This document shows, piece by piece, positions 1 to 5,472 of a stretch of DNA of 5,777 nucleotides. The stretch comes from Thermomicrobiales bacterium (GTDB lineage: Bacteria > Chloroflexota > Chloroflexia > Thermomicrobiales > UBA6265), in the NCBI GenBank assembly GCA_025937615.1, contig JAICRA010000111.1:1-5777 (forward strand), given 5' to 3'. Position numbers and translations under genes: made by a program. Positions within the stretch are counted from its first letter, which is position 1, and each line of letters begins with the position of its first letter. Under the pieces are notes generated by a model. The model was not told where the DNA came from. It searched no databases and saw nothing but the letters and a program-made list of their open reading frames with translations.

Positions 1-97
1 CCGGTGCGACGAACACACGGAGCGCGCCTTCGGGCGTGCCCTGCTCGGCGAGAAAACCCTTCAGCTGCTCGGCGGCCTCGGGGGTAATGGTGATCAT
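1..97 (-). CDS. A-type Fe-S carrier protein (HesB/IscA/SufA/ErpA family), 5' part only
   Basis: Only the first 32 codons lie in the window; the gene continues past the left edge. The protein begins MITITPEAAEQLK and continues to an LRVFVAP stretch. This is the typical opening of A-type carriers: a first beta strand ending in T-P-x-A, a helix, then L-R-V-x-V before the first conserved Gly-Gly-Cys region. That cysteine region and the C-terminal Cys-Gly-Cys are outside the window, so the subtype (IscA, SufA or ErpA) cannot be decided. Family role: these small cytosolic proteins receive [2Fe-2S] or [4Fe-4S] clusters from a scaffold such as SufBCD and pass them to apoproteins. The ATG at 97-95 is supported by a GGAGGAA Shine-Dalgarno sequence about 7 nt upstream. 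The gene has its own promoter (168-195) and lies on the same strand as the cupin and flavoprotein genes. The sufC-sufB genes in this window make a SUF-linked role plausible. Confidence 0.85.
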   Translation of the reverse strand, partial: MITITPEAAEQLKGFLAEQGTPEGALRVFVAP

Positions 98-167
98 GCG
101 AGGTTCCTCCGCGCTCGGGTCAGCTATCCGCCGGACCCCGAGTCGTGTTTCAAATCGTTACGCTGCA

Positions 168-195
168 AGTGTACGAGACGACCGCGTCAAGTCAA
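168..195 (-). promoter_or_regulatory. Sigma70-type promoter for the A-type carrier gene
   Basis: On the minus strand a -35 hexamer TTGACT (195-190) is separated by 16 nt from a -10 hexamer TACACT (173-168). These match the consensus at 5/6 and 4/6. Transcription would start near 161, leaving a leader of about 65 nt before the ATG at 97. A second overlapping TTGACG follows directly (190-185), giving a TTGACTTGACG run. This suggests the carrier gene can be expressed separately from the cupin gene upstream of it. Confidence 0.5.
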
Positions 196-205
196 GCGGC
201 ACTGG

Positions 206-233
206 CACCAAAACGCTCAGCGCCGAGTTGGTG
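206..233 (-). other. Hairpin after the cupin stop codon; not a clear terminator
   Basis: CACCAA (206-211) and TTGGTG (228-233) are perfect inverted repeats. A small inner CTC/GAG pairing (216-218 with 225-227) lies within the loop. The element starts about 8 nt after the cupin stop and lies between it and the carrier promoter. No T-run follows on the minus strand, so a Rho-independent terminator is not supported. It could slow RNA decay or separate the two transcription units. Confidence 0.25.
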
Positions 234-241
234 TTCCCGAC

Positions 242-565
242 CTATTGGGGCTCGTGCTCGGGGGCGAAGAAGACCAGCAGCGAGAGGTCTTCTTCGATGT
301 CGACAAAGCGATGTTCGATCTCTTTGGCGACGAACACGATCGATCCCGGCTGAACCGGCCGCCGCTCCCCGGCCACGACGATGCCGCCGCGACCCGCGAC
401 CACGTAGTAGATCTCATCCTCGGTATGTGGTGATTGAGTGTCGGTCGAGCCAGCTGCAAGAGCATAGAGACCGAGACTCATCGTGCCTTCGTTGAGGAAT
501 TGAAGGTACGGCTTACCGCTCTCCGCTTGCTGCTGGCTGATCTCACCGTACTCGAACGCATTCAT
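242..565 (-). CDS. Small single-domain cupin protein
   Basis: A 107-residue protein starting MNAFEYGEIS. It is one double-stranded beta-helix (cupin_2 type) domain. Cupin motif 1 is seen around residues 46-60 (PHTEDE followed by YYVVAGRG), giving likely metal ligands His47 with Glu49 and/or Glu51. Motif 2 is around residues 73-85 (PGSIVFVAKEIEH), with the fourth ligand at His85. The second His of the classical HxH pair is replaced here (H-T-E-D-E), so metal binding is likely but the ligand set is not classical. The start at 565 is chosen because GGAG lies 7 nt upstream and the family usually begins here. An in-frame ATG at 625 would add 20 residues of unlikely composition. The gene follows the flavoprotein on the same strand with a 61-nt gap, so the two are probably co-transcribed. 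Substrate and reaction cannot be read from the sequence; binding of a small acid or a sensing role are possibilities. Confidence 0.8.
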   Translation of the reverse strand: MNAFEYGEISQQQAESGKPYLQFLNEGTMSLGLYALAAGSTDTQSPHTEDEIYYVVAGRGGIVVAGERRPVQPGSIVFVAKEIEHRFVDIEEDLSLLVFFAPEHEPQ

Positions 566-626
566 CGCGTTGCTCCGGCAGAGCCGAGGCTGGCCGCCCG
601 TACAAGCGACTGGCCTCGGTCCCATC

Positions 627-2720
627 TTAGTCCGCGACGACGGCCAGATCGACGCTCTCGCGCTCGGGAGCCGGCGTGAGGCGGAAGTGATCCATCGTCA
701 AGCACTCCGTTGGGCACCAGTCGACGCAAAGCGAGCAGCGGATGCAGGGTCGCTCGTCGATCAGCATCACAGCTGCCTGGGGACCCAATTCGGCGCGAGC
801 CATTTCGGCGAGCTCGACGTCGCCGTCGATCGAGTGAATGCGATCGGTCGATACCATCTCGATGCACTTGACCGGGCAGACGTCGACGCAGTTCGCGCAG
901 AGAATGCAGCGATTGCCGTCGATGAAGATATTGAGCTGGCATTGCAGGCAGCGCTTGGCTTCTTCGAAGCCGATAGGCTTTGTGTAGCCGATCTCAGTTT
1001 CGATCGTGGTGTCGCCGGTGTTGAGCCCTCGGTCCGCTAGCGGCATCGCCGGCATCATCTGACGACCGACGCTAGTGTAATTGTCTCCCCAGACCAATCT
1101 CCGGCTGCTGGTCGAAAGCGTCCACTCGGCGATCCCCTCGGAGAGGAGCGGGTTCGGCGTGGAGATGAGTTCGGTGGGGATGCGCGTGATCTCCATCTCC
1201 TTGACCTTGGGCTCGACATCGCGCAAGTCCTCGTCGATGAAGGTCGCGACCCGCTTGCCCTCGCCGATCGAAGAGATGAAATTGGTCGGATTGACGACGT
1301 AGTCGCCGGAAGCCCAGACGTTGGGTAGCTCGGACTTCAAGTTCTCGTTGAGCACCGGAATGCCGCGCCGGTCAGTCTGGACTTCGACGCCGGCCAGCAG
1401 CCGGTTGTCCTGGCGCTGACCGATGGCGACGAGGATCATGTCGCAGGGGATAACAAATTCAGAGCCAGCGATTGGTTCGGGACGGCGACGACCTTTGTCA
1501 TCCGGCGCGCCCAACTCGTTGCGAATCATCTCAATTCCGGAGACTCGGCCCTGCCCATCGTCGATCACCCGGGTCGGCGCCACCATGTACATGATCTCGA
1601 CGCCTTCGTGCTCGGCTTCTTCCAGCTCCAGCGCGTCGACCGGGATCTCCTGGATCGACCGCCGGTAAGTCATGATCGACTGTTCGGCGCCCATGCGCAG
1701 CACCGAGCGCACGCAGTCCATCGAGGTGAAGCCACCACCGACCGTCACCACGCGCTTGCCGACCCAGACGTCCTTCTGACCGAGGTTGACGTCCTCCAGG
1801 AACTGAAGCCCGGACACAACGCCGTCGAGATCCTCACCCGGGACACCGAGCTCCTGGGGTACCTGGCATCCGGCCGAGATGATCACCGCGTCGTGGGTAT
1901 CGGCCAGCTCCTTGAGCGTGATATCCCGGCCGACCTCGGTGTTGTACCGAATCTCGATGCCGAGATCGGTGATCAAGGTGACCTCATCCATGATGACGTC
2001 GCGGGGGAGGCGCCATTCCGGCACGCCCGACCACATCACCCCACCCGGAACCGGGTAGCGCTCGTAGATGGTGACCTTGTAGCCCTTACGGGCGAGGTCA
2101 CGCCCGGCGGTTAGACCGTTCGCGCCGGCTCCGATGACAGCAGCGGTCAGTCCGTTCCATGGCGGGGCCACCTCATGCCGGGTCTCGCCGCGGTAGTCCG
2201 AAGCGACCCGCTTCAAGTAGCAGATGCCGATCGGCGCGTCGACCTCCTTGCGCCGGCAGGCGTCCTCGCAGGGACGAGCGCACATGCGACCGAGGCAGCC
2301 CGGGAAGACGTTGTGCTCGCGGTTGAGCTCGAAGGAGTCGGCGTAGCGTCCGTCGGCGATGAGCGCGATGTAGCGCGAGATGTCGGTGTGTGACGGGCAG
2401 GCGGTCATGCACGGAATATTGTCCTGGAACCATTGCGGATCGCCGGTGTAGATTGGCAAGCGCGGGCCGGAACGGGCCACGAAGTTCGTATAGAACGACG
2501 CATCGACATATGACAAGAGCCGGATGCGACGGGTGTAATCGACCTCAATGTCGTCAAATCCCTGAGTGACCACGCCGTACGAGGACAGCGCCCCGGCAAC
2601 TGCGTCGACCTCCGCCTCATCCATCGGGCGGAAGCGGTCCGCGGTCGCGCCGCAGGAGACGCACACGTCCGGGGGCGTGTCCCCATCGTGGATCCAACCG
2701 CACACTTTGCATCGGAACAT
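627..2720 (-). CDS. Rubredoxin-GltD-ferredoxin fusion: NAD(P)H- and FAD-dependent Fe-S oxidoreductase
   Basis: A 697-residue multidomain redox protein, cytosolic (no signal or membrane segment). Residues 1-32 form a rubrerythrin-type rubredoxin domain with Cys4, Cys7, Cys20 and Cys23 binding one iron. Residues 100-178 are the Fe-S domain found in GltD and dihydropyrimidine dehydrogenase (Cys104, 108, 142, 147, 151, 155). Residues 191-500 are the GltD-like flavin core. It has FAD site GAGANG at 197-202 with Glu220, NAD(P)H site GGGFTS at 328-333 with the Arg353-Arg354 pair that favours NADPH, and the second FAD motif ASGD at 470-473. Residues 591-673 hold CLQC followed by a 2[4Fe-4S] ferredoxin (Cys605/608/611/615 and 659/662/665/669). 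GltD itself is about 470 residues and lacks the rubredoxin and ferredoxin ends. No gltB-like large subunit is adjacent, so glutamate synthase activity is not supported. Likely role (inferred): moving electrons between NAD(P)H, ferredoxin and rubredoxin partners. The ATG at 2720 has an AGAGGAAAG sequence upstream with a rather long spacing of about 12 nt. Confidence 0.88.
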   Translation of the reverse strand: MFRCKVCGWIHDGDTPPDVCVSCGATADRFRPMDEAEVDAVAGALSSYGVVTQGFDDIEVDYTRRIRLLSYVDASFYTNFVARSGPRLPIYTGDPQWFQDNIPCMTACPSHTDISRYIALIADGRYADSFELNREHNVFPGCLGRMCARPCEDACRRKEVDAPIGICYLKRVASDYRGETRHEVAPPWNGLTAAVIGAGANGLTAGRDLARKGYKVTIYERYPVPGGVMWSGVPEWRLPRDVIMDEVTLITDLGIEIRYNTEVGRDITLKELADTHDAVIISAGCQVPQELGVPGEDLDGVVSGLQFLEDVNLGQKDVWVGKRVVTVGGGFTSMDCVRSVLRMGAEQSIMTYRRSIQEIPVDALELEEAEHEGVEIMYMVAPTRVIDDGQGRVSGIEMIRNELGAPDDKGRRRPEPIAGSEFVIPCDMILVAIGQRQDNRLLAGVEVQTDRRGIPVLNENLKSELPNVWASGDYVVNPTNFISSIGEGKRVATFIDEDLRDVEPKVKEMEITRIPTELISTPNPLLSEGIAEWTLSTSSRRLVWGDNYTSVGRQMMPAMPLADRGLNTGDTTIETEIGYTKPIGFEEAKRCLQCQLNIFIDGNRCILCANCVDVCPVKCIEMVSTDRIHSIDGDVELAEMARAELGPQAAVMLIDERPCIRCSLCVDWCPTECLTMDHFRLTPAPERESVDLAVVAD

Positions 2721-2790
2721 GGGACGTCACTTTCCTCTAGACATTTCGATATCGCGGGCCAAGGCAAGCAGGACCGGCCTCGCCACGCCG

Positions 2791-2796
2791 AGTATA
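2791..2796 (-). promoter_or_regulatory. Candidate -10 box for the flavoprotein-cupin operon
   Basis: TATACT on the minus strand (2796-2791) matches 5 of 6 bases of the -10 consensus in an otherwise GC-rich stretch. At a 17-nt spacing the -35 position reads GCAAGG (2819-2814), which is poor, so the promoter may depend on an activator. Initiation near 2785 would give a leader of about 65 nt before the ATG at 2720. The tandem repeats at 2834-2860 would then lie at roughly -49 to -75, a usual place for activator binding. Confidence 0.35.
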
Positions 2797-2833
2797 CCCG
2801 CGCCACCCGAGGTCCTTGCCGTGGTGCTTACCT

Positions 2834-2860
2834 CTCGTAGCCTTCGTAATATTCGTAACC
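2834..2860. repeat. Three tandem 9-bp repeats upstream of the flavoprotein gene
   Basis: On the plus strand three adjacent 9-mers read CTCGTAGCC, TTCGTAATA and TTCGTAACC, sharing the core YTCGTAR. The last two share a perfect 7-mer, TTCGTAA. The block is A/T-rich compared with its surroundings and lies outside any gene. It sits upstream of the candidate -10 box at 2791-2796, so an operator or activator site is a reasonable guess. The binding protein is unknown. Confidence 0.4.
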
Positions 2861-2861
2861 T

Positions 2862-2883
2862 GCGTCCGCGAGCTCGCGACCGC
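2862..2883 (-). terminator. GC-rich hairpin after the dehydrogenase gene, possible weak terminator
   Basis: The perfect 12-bp palindrome CGCGAGCTCGCG (2867-2878) is flanked by GCG (2862-2864) and CGC (2881-2883) across a 2x2 mismatch. It lies 13 nt after the dehydrogenase stop codon. No T-run follows, so intrinsic termination would be inefficient. It may mark the boundary between the dehydrogenase and flavoprotein transcripts. Confidence 0.25.
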
Positions 2884-2895
2884 GACAGAGACCGT

Positions 2896-3876
2896 TTACA
2901 GGACCTCGTCGGCGTTGACGGCAGCGGGCGGTCTCTTGCCTCTCAGCCCGGCGAGGAGGTTTCTCGCGGCAAGCTCCGCCATGCGATCCCGGGTCTGCAC
3001 GGTCGCCGATGCGGTGTGCGGGACGACGATGCAGTTCGTCATGTTGACCAGCGGGTGATCCGCCGGTAGGGGCTCGGGATCGGTCACGTCGAGCGCCGCG
3101 CCGAGGATCGAGCCGCTCCGCAATGCGTCGACGAGCGCATCGGTGTCGACGACCGGGCCGCGCGAGGCATTGATGAGGATGGCGGTTGGCTTCATACGAC
3201 TGAGCTCGGCCGCAGCGATGAGATGATGCGTCTCGGGAGTCAATGCGACGTGGAGCGTCACGAAGTCGGAGTCCGCGAGCAGCTGCTCGAGTGGAACGTA
3301 GGTCACCTCATGTTCGCGCGCGAAGGTGGCATCTTCGAACGGGTCGAATGCGAGGACGCGCATGTCGAATCCGCGAGCGCGTTTGGCGACCTCCTTGCCG
3401 ATTCGTCCCAAGCCGACGATACCGACCGTCGCCCCGCTGACCTCTCGACCGAGCAAGAGCAGCGGACCCCAGGTCGTCCACTTGCCGTCACGAACGTACG
3501 CGATCGACTCCGGGATGCGCCGCGCGGCGGCAAGCAGCAGTGCCCAGGTGTGATCGGCGGTCGCGTTGGTCAACACCTCGGGAGTGTTGCAGACTAGCAC
3601 CCCGCGCTCGCTGGCCGCAGGGACGTCGATGTTGTCGTAGCCGACCGCGAAGTTCGAGATCACCCGCAGCCCGGGGTGGCGGTCGAGCACCGGCCCGTCG
3701 ATGTGGTCCGTGAGCAAGGTAATGGCGCCGTCGCATCCCTGGAGCAGTGCGTCGAGTTCGTCAGGGTCCGGCGGGAGCTCCTGATCCCAGAGCTTGACCT
3801 CAGTCGCCTCGCGCAGCTGCCGAAGTCCGGCTTCCGGAATCTGGCGTGTGACCGCTACGGTCCAGGATGAGCCCAT
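2896..3876 (-). CDS. D-isomer-specific 2-hydroxyacid dehydrogenase, glyoxylate/hydroxypyruvate reductase type
   Basis: A 326-residue cytosolic enzyme of the usual family length (about 310-340). The N-terminal substrate domain includes the loop NFAVGYDNIDV (75-85). The nucleotide-binding domain has GLGRIG (155-160). Asp178 at the end of the second beta strand favours NADH over NADPH. Catalytic residues are visible: Arg239 in the SRGPVVD stretch, Glu268 in DPEPL, and His287 in VPHTAS. The NFAVGYDNIDV loop together with the WGP-LLLGREVSGAT segment (136-150) is most like glyoxylate reductases (GyaR type), which reduce glyoxylate to glycolate or hydroxypyruvate to D-glycerate. Phosphoglycerate dehydrogenase is less likely because the C-terminal ACT or intervening domains are absent. 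Other 2-keto acids remain possible substrates. The ATG at 3876 is chosen for the GAGGAG Shine-Dalgarno sequence 8 nt upstream; an out-of-frame ATG lies 5 nt before it. The gene is divergent from the Fur-family gene and 175 nt upstream of the flavoprotein on the same strand. Confidence 0.9.
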   Translation of the reverse strand: MGSSWTVAVTRQIPEAGLRQLREATEVKLWDQELPPDPDELDALLQGCDGAITLLTDHIDGPVLDRHPGLRVISNFAVGYDNIDVPAASERGVLVCNTPEVLTNATADHTWALLLAAARRIPESIAYVRDGKWTTWGPLLLLGREVSGATVGIVGLGRIGKEVAKRARGFDMRVLAFDPFEDATFAREHEVTYVPLEQLLADSDFVTLHVALTPETHHLIAAAELSRMKPTAILINASRGPVVDTDALVDALRSGSILGAALDVTDPEPLPADHPLVNMTNCIVVPHTASATVQTRDRMAELAARNLLAGLRGKRPPAAVNADEVL

Positions 3877-3935
3877 CGCATTCGCTCCTCTGCAGCATTC
3901 CGCCTTCGCCCGGTCTCAATTCAAGCGCCATTCTC

Positions 3936-3948
3936 TCGCCTTCGGCGA
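3936..3948. other. Small stem-loop in the dehydrogenase leader region
   Basis: TCGCC (3936-3940) and GGCGA (3944-3948) can pair around a 3-nt loop. The element lies 60-72 nt upstream of the dehydrogenase ATG. Together with the larger inverted repeat at 3959-4016 it would make the leader of that gene highly structured if transcription starts near 4045. A role is not established. Confidence 0.25.
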
Positions 3949-3958
3949 TCATGCGCGA

Positions 3959-4016
3959 CTCCCGATAAGCCAACCCCGGGTGCGATTCCCATGCGCGGCG
4001 TTGGCGATATCGGGAG
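3959..4016. repeat. Long interrupted inverted repeat (9 bp + 6 bp) in the divergent spacer
   Basis: CTCCCGATA (3959-3967) is perfectly complementary to TATCGGGAG (4008-4016). Inside it GCCAAC (3969-3974) pairs with GTTGGC (4000-4005), with only A against GA left unpaired between the two helices. The terminal loop is 25 nt (3975-3999) and can form a minor CCG/CGG pairing. The result is a 15-bp stem in either strand's RNA. It lies upstream of the regulator start, and within the probable leader of the dehydrogenase transcript. No T-run follows on either side. It may be a cis-regulatory RNA, a protein-binding site or the remnant of a small repeat element. Confidence 0.55.
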
Positions 4017-4059
4017 GATCGTGGTACCATTTGGACTGGTTAGTGAGACTCATTATCGT
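4001..4059 (+). promoter_or_regulatory. Candidate promoter(s) for the Fur-family gene and suf operon
   Basis: Two overlapping candidates are seen. The first is TTGGCG (4001-4006), an 18-nt spacer, then TACCAT (4025-4030). Initiation near 4037 would put the Fur box over the start site and leave a 36-nt leader before the GTG at 4073. The second is TTGGAC (4031-4036), a 17-nt spacer, then TATCGT (4054-4059), which would start almost at the gene. Both are imperfect. The first fits the gene start better. Confidence 0.35.
4039..4057 (+). promoter_or_regulatory. Fur/PerR-family operator (Fur box)
   Basis: The 19-mer GTTAGTGAGACTCATTATC matches 15 of 19 positions of the classical Fur box (GATAATGATAATCATTATC). 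In the 7-1-7 form (4044-4058) it matches 11 of 14. It lies immediately upstream of a gene for a Fur-family protein and overlaps its candidate promoters, which is what autoregulation would look like. It could also affect the divergent dehydrogenase, since the complementary strand reads GATAAT, a -10-like hexamer, at 4057-4052. Confidence 0.6.
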
Positions 4060-4072
4060 GTTTGGTGATGCG

Positions 4073-4549
4073 GTGTCTGGGCAGCGATTCCGAAACACAA
4101 CACAGCGAGCCGAAGTGCTCGAAGAGGTTCGTCGGTCGCAAAGCCACTTGACCGCGGGCGAGATCTTCGAGCGCGTACGTCGGCGCGACCCACGCATCGC
4201 CTACGGCACGGTCTACCGGACGCTGCACCTCCTCGCGGAGCACGGATTGATCCAGGAGTTGACGTTCGCGGATCAGGCCAGCCGCTACGACGGGCGTGTC
4301 GAACGGCACGATCACGTGCATTGCCTCGAGTGTGGGGTGCTCCTCGACGTCGACGTCCCAGTCGCCCTGATGGCACTTCACGTGGCGGCGGAGCAGAGCG
4401 GATTTGACGTCAACAGTCACCACACGGTCTTCTCCGGGCGCTGCCCGGGGTGCAAGAGTGAAGTGACCCGGCCGAACGGTAATCGGCAGCGTCCACGGGG
4501 ACTGAGTGGCGCGAAGGTGACCCCGCAAGACGCGGCGGCCTCGAGTTGA
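4073..4549 (+). CDS. Fur-family transcriptional regulator with PerR-like metal ligands
   Basis: Read from the GTG at 4073 the protein is 158 residues. Residues 1-70 form the winged helix, with the recognition helix region AYGTVYRTLHLLAEHGL at 43-59. The rest is the dimerization domain. Aligning by eye to Bacillus PerR, all five regulatory metal ligands are present: His25, Asp73, His79, His81 and Asp92. The structural zinc site is complete (CxxC at 84-87 and at 124-127). Asp92 corresponds to PerR Asp104, where Fur proteins often have Glu, so a peroxide-sensing PerR type is favoured, though iron-sensing Fur is not excluded. About 30 residues follow the last CxxC, basic and low in complexity, longer than usual. 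The start is uncertain: in-frame GTG codons at 4043, 4058 and 4073 are possible. The last is preferred because it places GGTGA 4 nt upstream and begins just before the conserved RNTTQR. The gene precedes sufC by 89 nt and probably heads the suf operon; the Fur box at 4039-4057 suggests self-repression. Confidence 0.85.
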   Translation: MSGQRFRNTTQRAEVLEEVRRSQSHLTAGEIFERVRRRDPRIAYGTVYRTLHLLAEHGLIQELTFADQASRYDGRVERHDHVHCLECGVLLDVDVPVALMALHVAAEQSGFDVNSHHTVFSGRCPGCKSEVTRPNGNRQRPRGLSGAKVTPQDAAASS

Positions 4550-4566
4550 GCATCAGGTTCAAGGGA

Positions 4567-4583
4567 GTGGGCGAGGAGCCCAC
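4567..4583 (+). other. Intercistronic hairpin between the regulator and sufC
   Basis: GTGGGC (4567-4572) and GCCCAC (4578-4583) are perfect inverted repeats around a 5-nt loop GAGGA. No T-run follows, so this is not a typical terminator and the suf genes are probably co-transcribed with the regulator. It ends 5 nt before the first of two Shine-Dalgarno-like sequences (GGGAGGT at 4588-4594), so it may influence translation or mRNA stability of sufC. Confidence 0.35.
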
Positions 4584-4638
4584 GCATGGGAGGTAACACG
4601 GCACGGTGAACGAGAGAAACGGGAGGGGTACGACCCCG

Positions 4639-5430
4639 ATGTTCGAGATCGACAATCTCCACGCGGAAATCGACGGCAAGGAGATCCTCAAGGGCGTCGA
4701 CTTGGTCGTCAACCAGGGCGAGATCCACGCGCTGATGGGTCCAAACGGATCGGGCAAGAGCACCTTGGCCTACGTCATCGCTGGGGACCCGCGCTACGAG
4801 GTGACCGAGGGGAGTATTCGCTACGAGGGCGAGGACATTCTCGAGTGGTCGCCGGACGAGCGAGCGCGCAAGGGCCTGTTCCTGGCGTTCCAGTACCCGA
4901 CGGTGATCCCCGGTGTCTCGATGGCGAACTTCCTGCGTATGGCGGTGACCAACGTCCGGAATGCACGTGCCGAAGAGGCTGCGGCCGAGGGCGGCAGCGT
5001 CCAGCCGATCACGCCGCGCGAATTCCGGCGGCTGATGCGCGAGAAGATGGCGCTGCTGAAGATGGATGACGCCTTCGCGACTCGCTATCTGAACGAGGGA
5101 TTCTCCGGCGGCGAGAAGAAGCGCGCCGAGATCCTGCAGATGGCCCTGCTCGAGCCCCGGATGGCCGTCCTCGACGAGACCGACTCCGGGCTGGACATCG
5201 ACGCGCTGAAGGTCGTCTCTGAAGGGGTGAACAATCTCGCCGGTCCTGAAGTCGGGATGCTGCTGATCACCCACTACCAGCGCTTGCTGAACTTCATCAA
5301 ACCCGATTTCGTCCACATCATGTCCGATGGGAGCGTTATCGAAAGCGGCGGTCCGGAGCTTGCTCACGAGCTCGAAGCCAAGGGGTACGAAGGTCTCCGC
5401 GCACGCCTCGTTGAGACGGTCGCTAGTTAG
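4639..5430 (+). CDS. sufC: Fe-S cluster assembly ATPase SufC
   Basis: A 263-residue cytosolic ABC-type ATPase, the normal SufC length. Seen in order: the MFEIDNLHAEIDGKEIL opening typical of SufC, Walker A GPNGSGKST (34-42), Q-loop Gln85, ABC signature FSGGEKKR (155-162), Walker B ending VLDE with catalytic Glu180, D-loop SGLD (183-186), and switch His212. The DSGLDIDAL stretch is a SufC hallmark that separates it from membrane-transport ATPases. SufC binds SufB and SufD, and its ATP hydrolysis drives the conformational change of the SufBCD scaffold during cluster assembly. The ATG at 4639 has GGGAGGGG 10 nt upstream. An in-frame GTG at 4606 with its own GGGAGGT would add 11 residues and cannot be excluded, but homology begins at MFEI. 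sufB follows after 42 nt in the same operon. Confidence 0.96.
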   Translation: MFEIDNLHAEIDGKEILKGVDLVVNQGEIHALMGPNGSGKSTLAYVIAGDPRYEVTEGSIRYEGEDILEWSPDERARKGLFLAFQYPTVIPGVSMANFLRMAVTNVRNARAEEAAAEGGSVQPITPREFRRLMREKMALLKMDDAFATRYLNEGFSGGEKKRAEILQMALLEPRMAVLDETDSGLDIDALKVVSEGVNNLAGPEVGMLLITHYQRLLNFIKPDFVHIMSDGSVIESGGPELAHELEAKGYEGLRARLVETVAS

Positions 5431-5457
5431 TGAAGACCGGACGTCGAGTCCGATCGC

Positions 5458-5465
5458 AGGAGGAA
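5458..5465 (+). promoter_or_regulatory. Strong Shine-Dalgarno sequence of sufB
   Basis: AGGAGGAA lies 7 nt before the ATG at 5473 and fixes the sufB start. It is close to the ideal anti-16S complement and stronger than the sites of the neighbouring genes, in line with high SufB output. Confidence 0.75.
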
Positions 5466-5472
5466 CCAGATC

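Noticed and set aside
570..3069. Several plus-strand frames of 120-170 codons (570-1040, 1608-2114, 2566-3069)
   Set aside because: All are shadows of the flavoprotein and dehydrogenase genes, without ribosome sites or recognisable domains.
3975..4000. tRNA-like T-arm (GGGTGCGATTCCC) in the divergent spacer
   Set aside because: The T-stem pairs at only 3 of 5 positions, the implied anticodon stem does not pair, and no acceptor stem or D-arm is seen.
3800..4030. A 76-codon minus-strand frame starting at 4030
   Set aside because: It overlaps the dehydrogenase start in another frame, lacks a ribosome site and shows no domain; the inverted repeat explains part of its sequence.
4019..4031. T-box-like UGGUACCACG on the minus strand, upstream of the dehydrogenase
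   Set aside because: There is no Stem I, specifier loop or terminator. The upstream space is the regulator gene, and the target is not an aminoacyl-tRNA or amino-acid gene. The match includes a simple GGTACC palindrome.
3794..4072. Upstream extension of the Fur-family reading frame to 3794
   Set aside because: It would run antisense into the dehydrogenase gene and across the inverted repeat and Fur box; family homology begins only near RNTTQR just after 4073.
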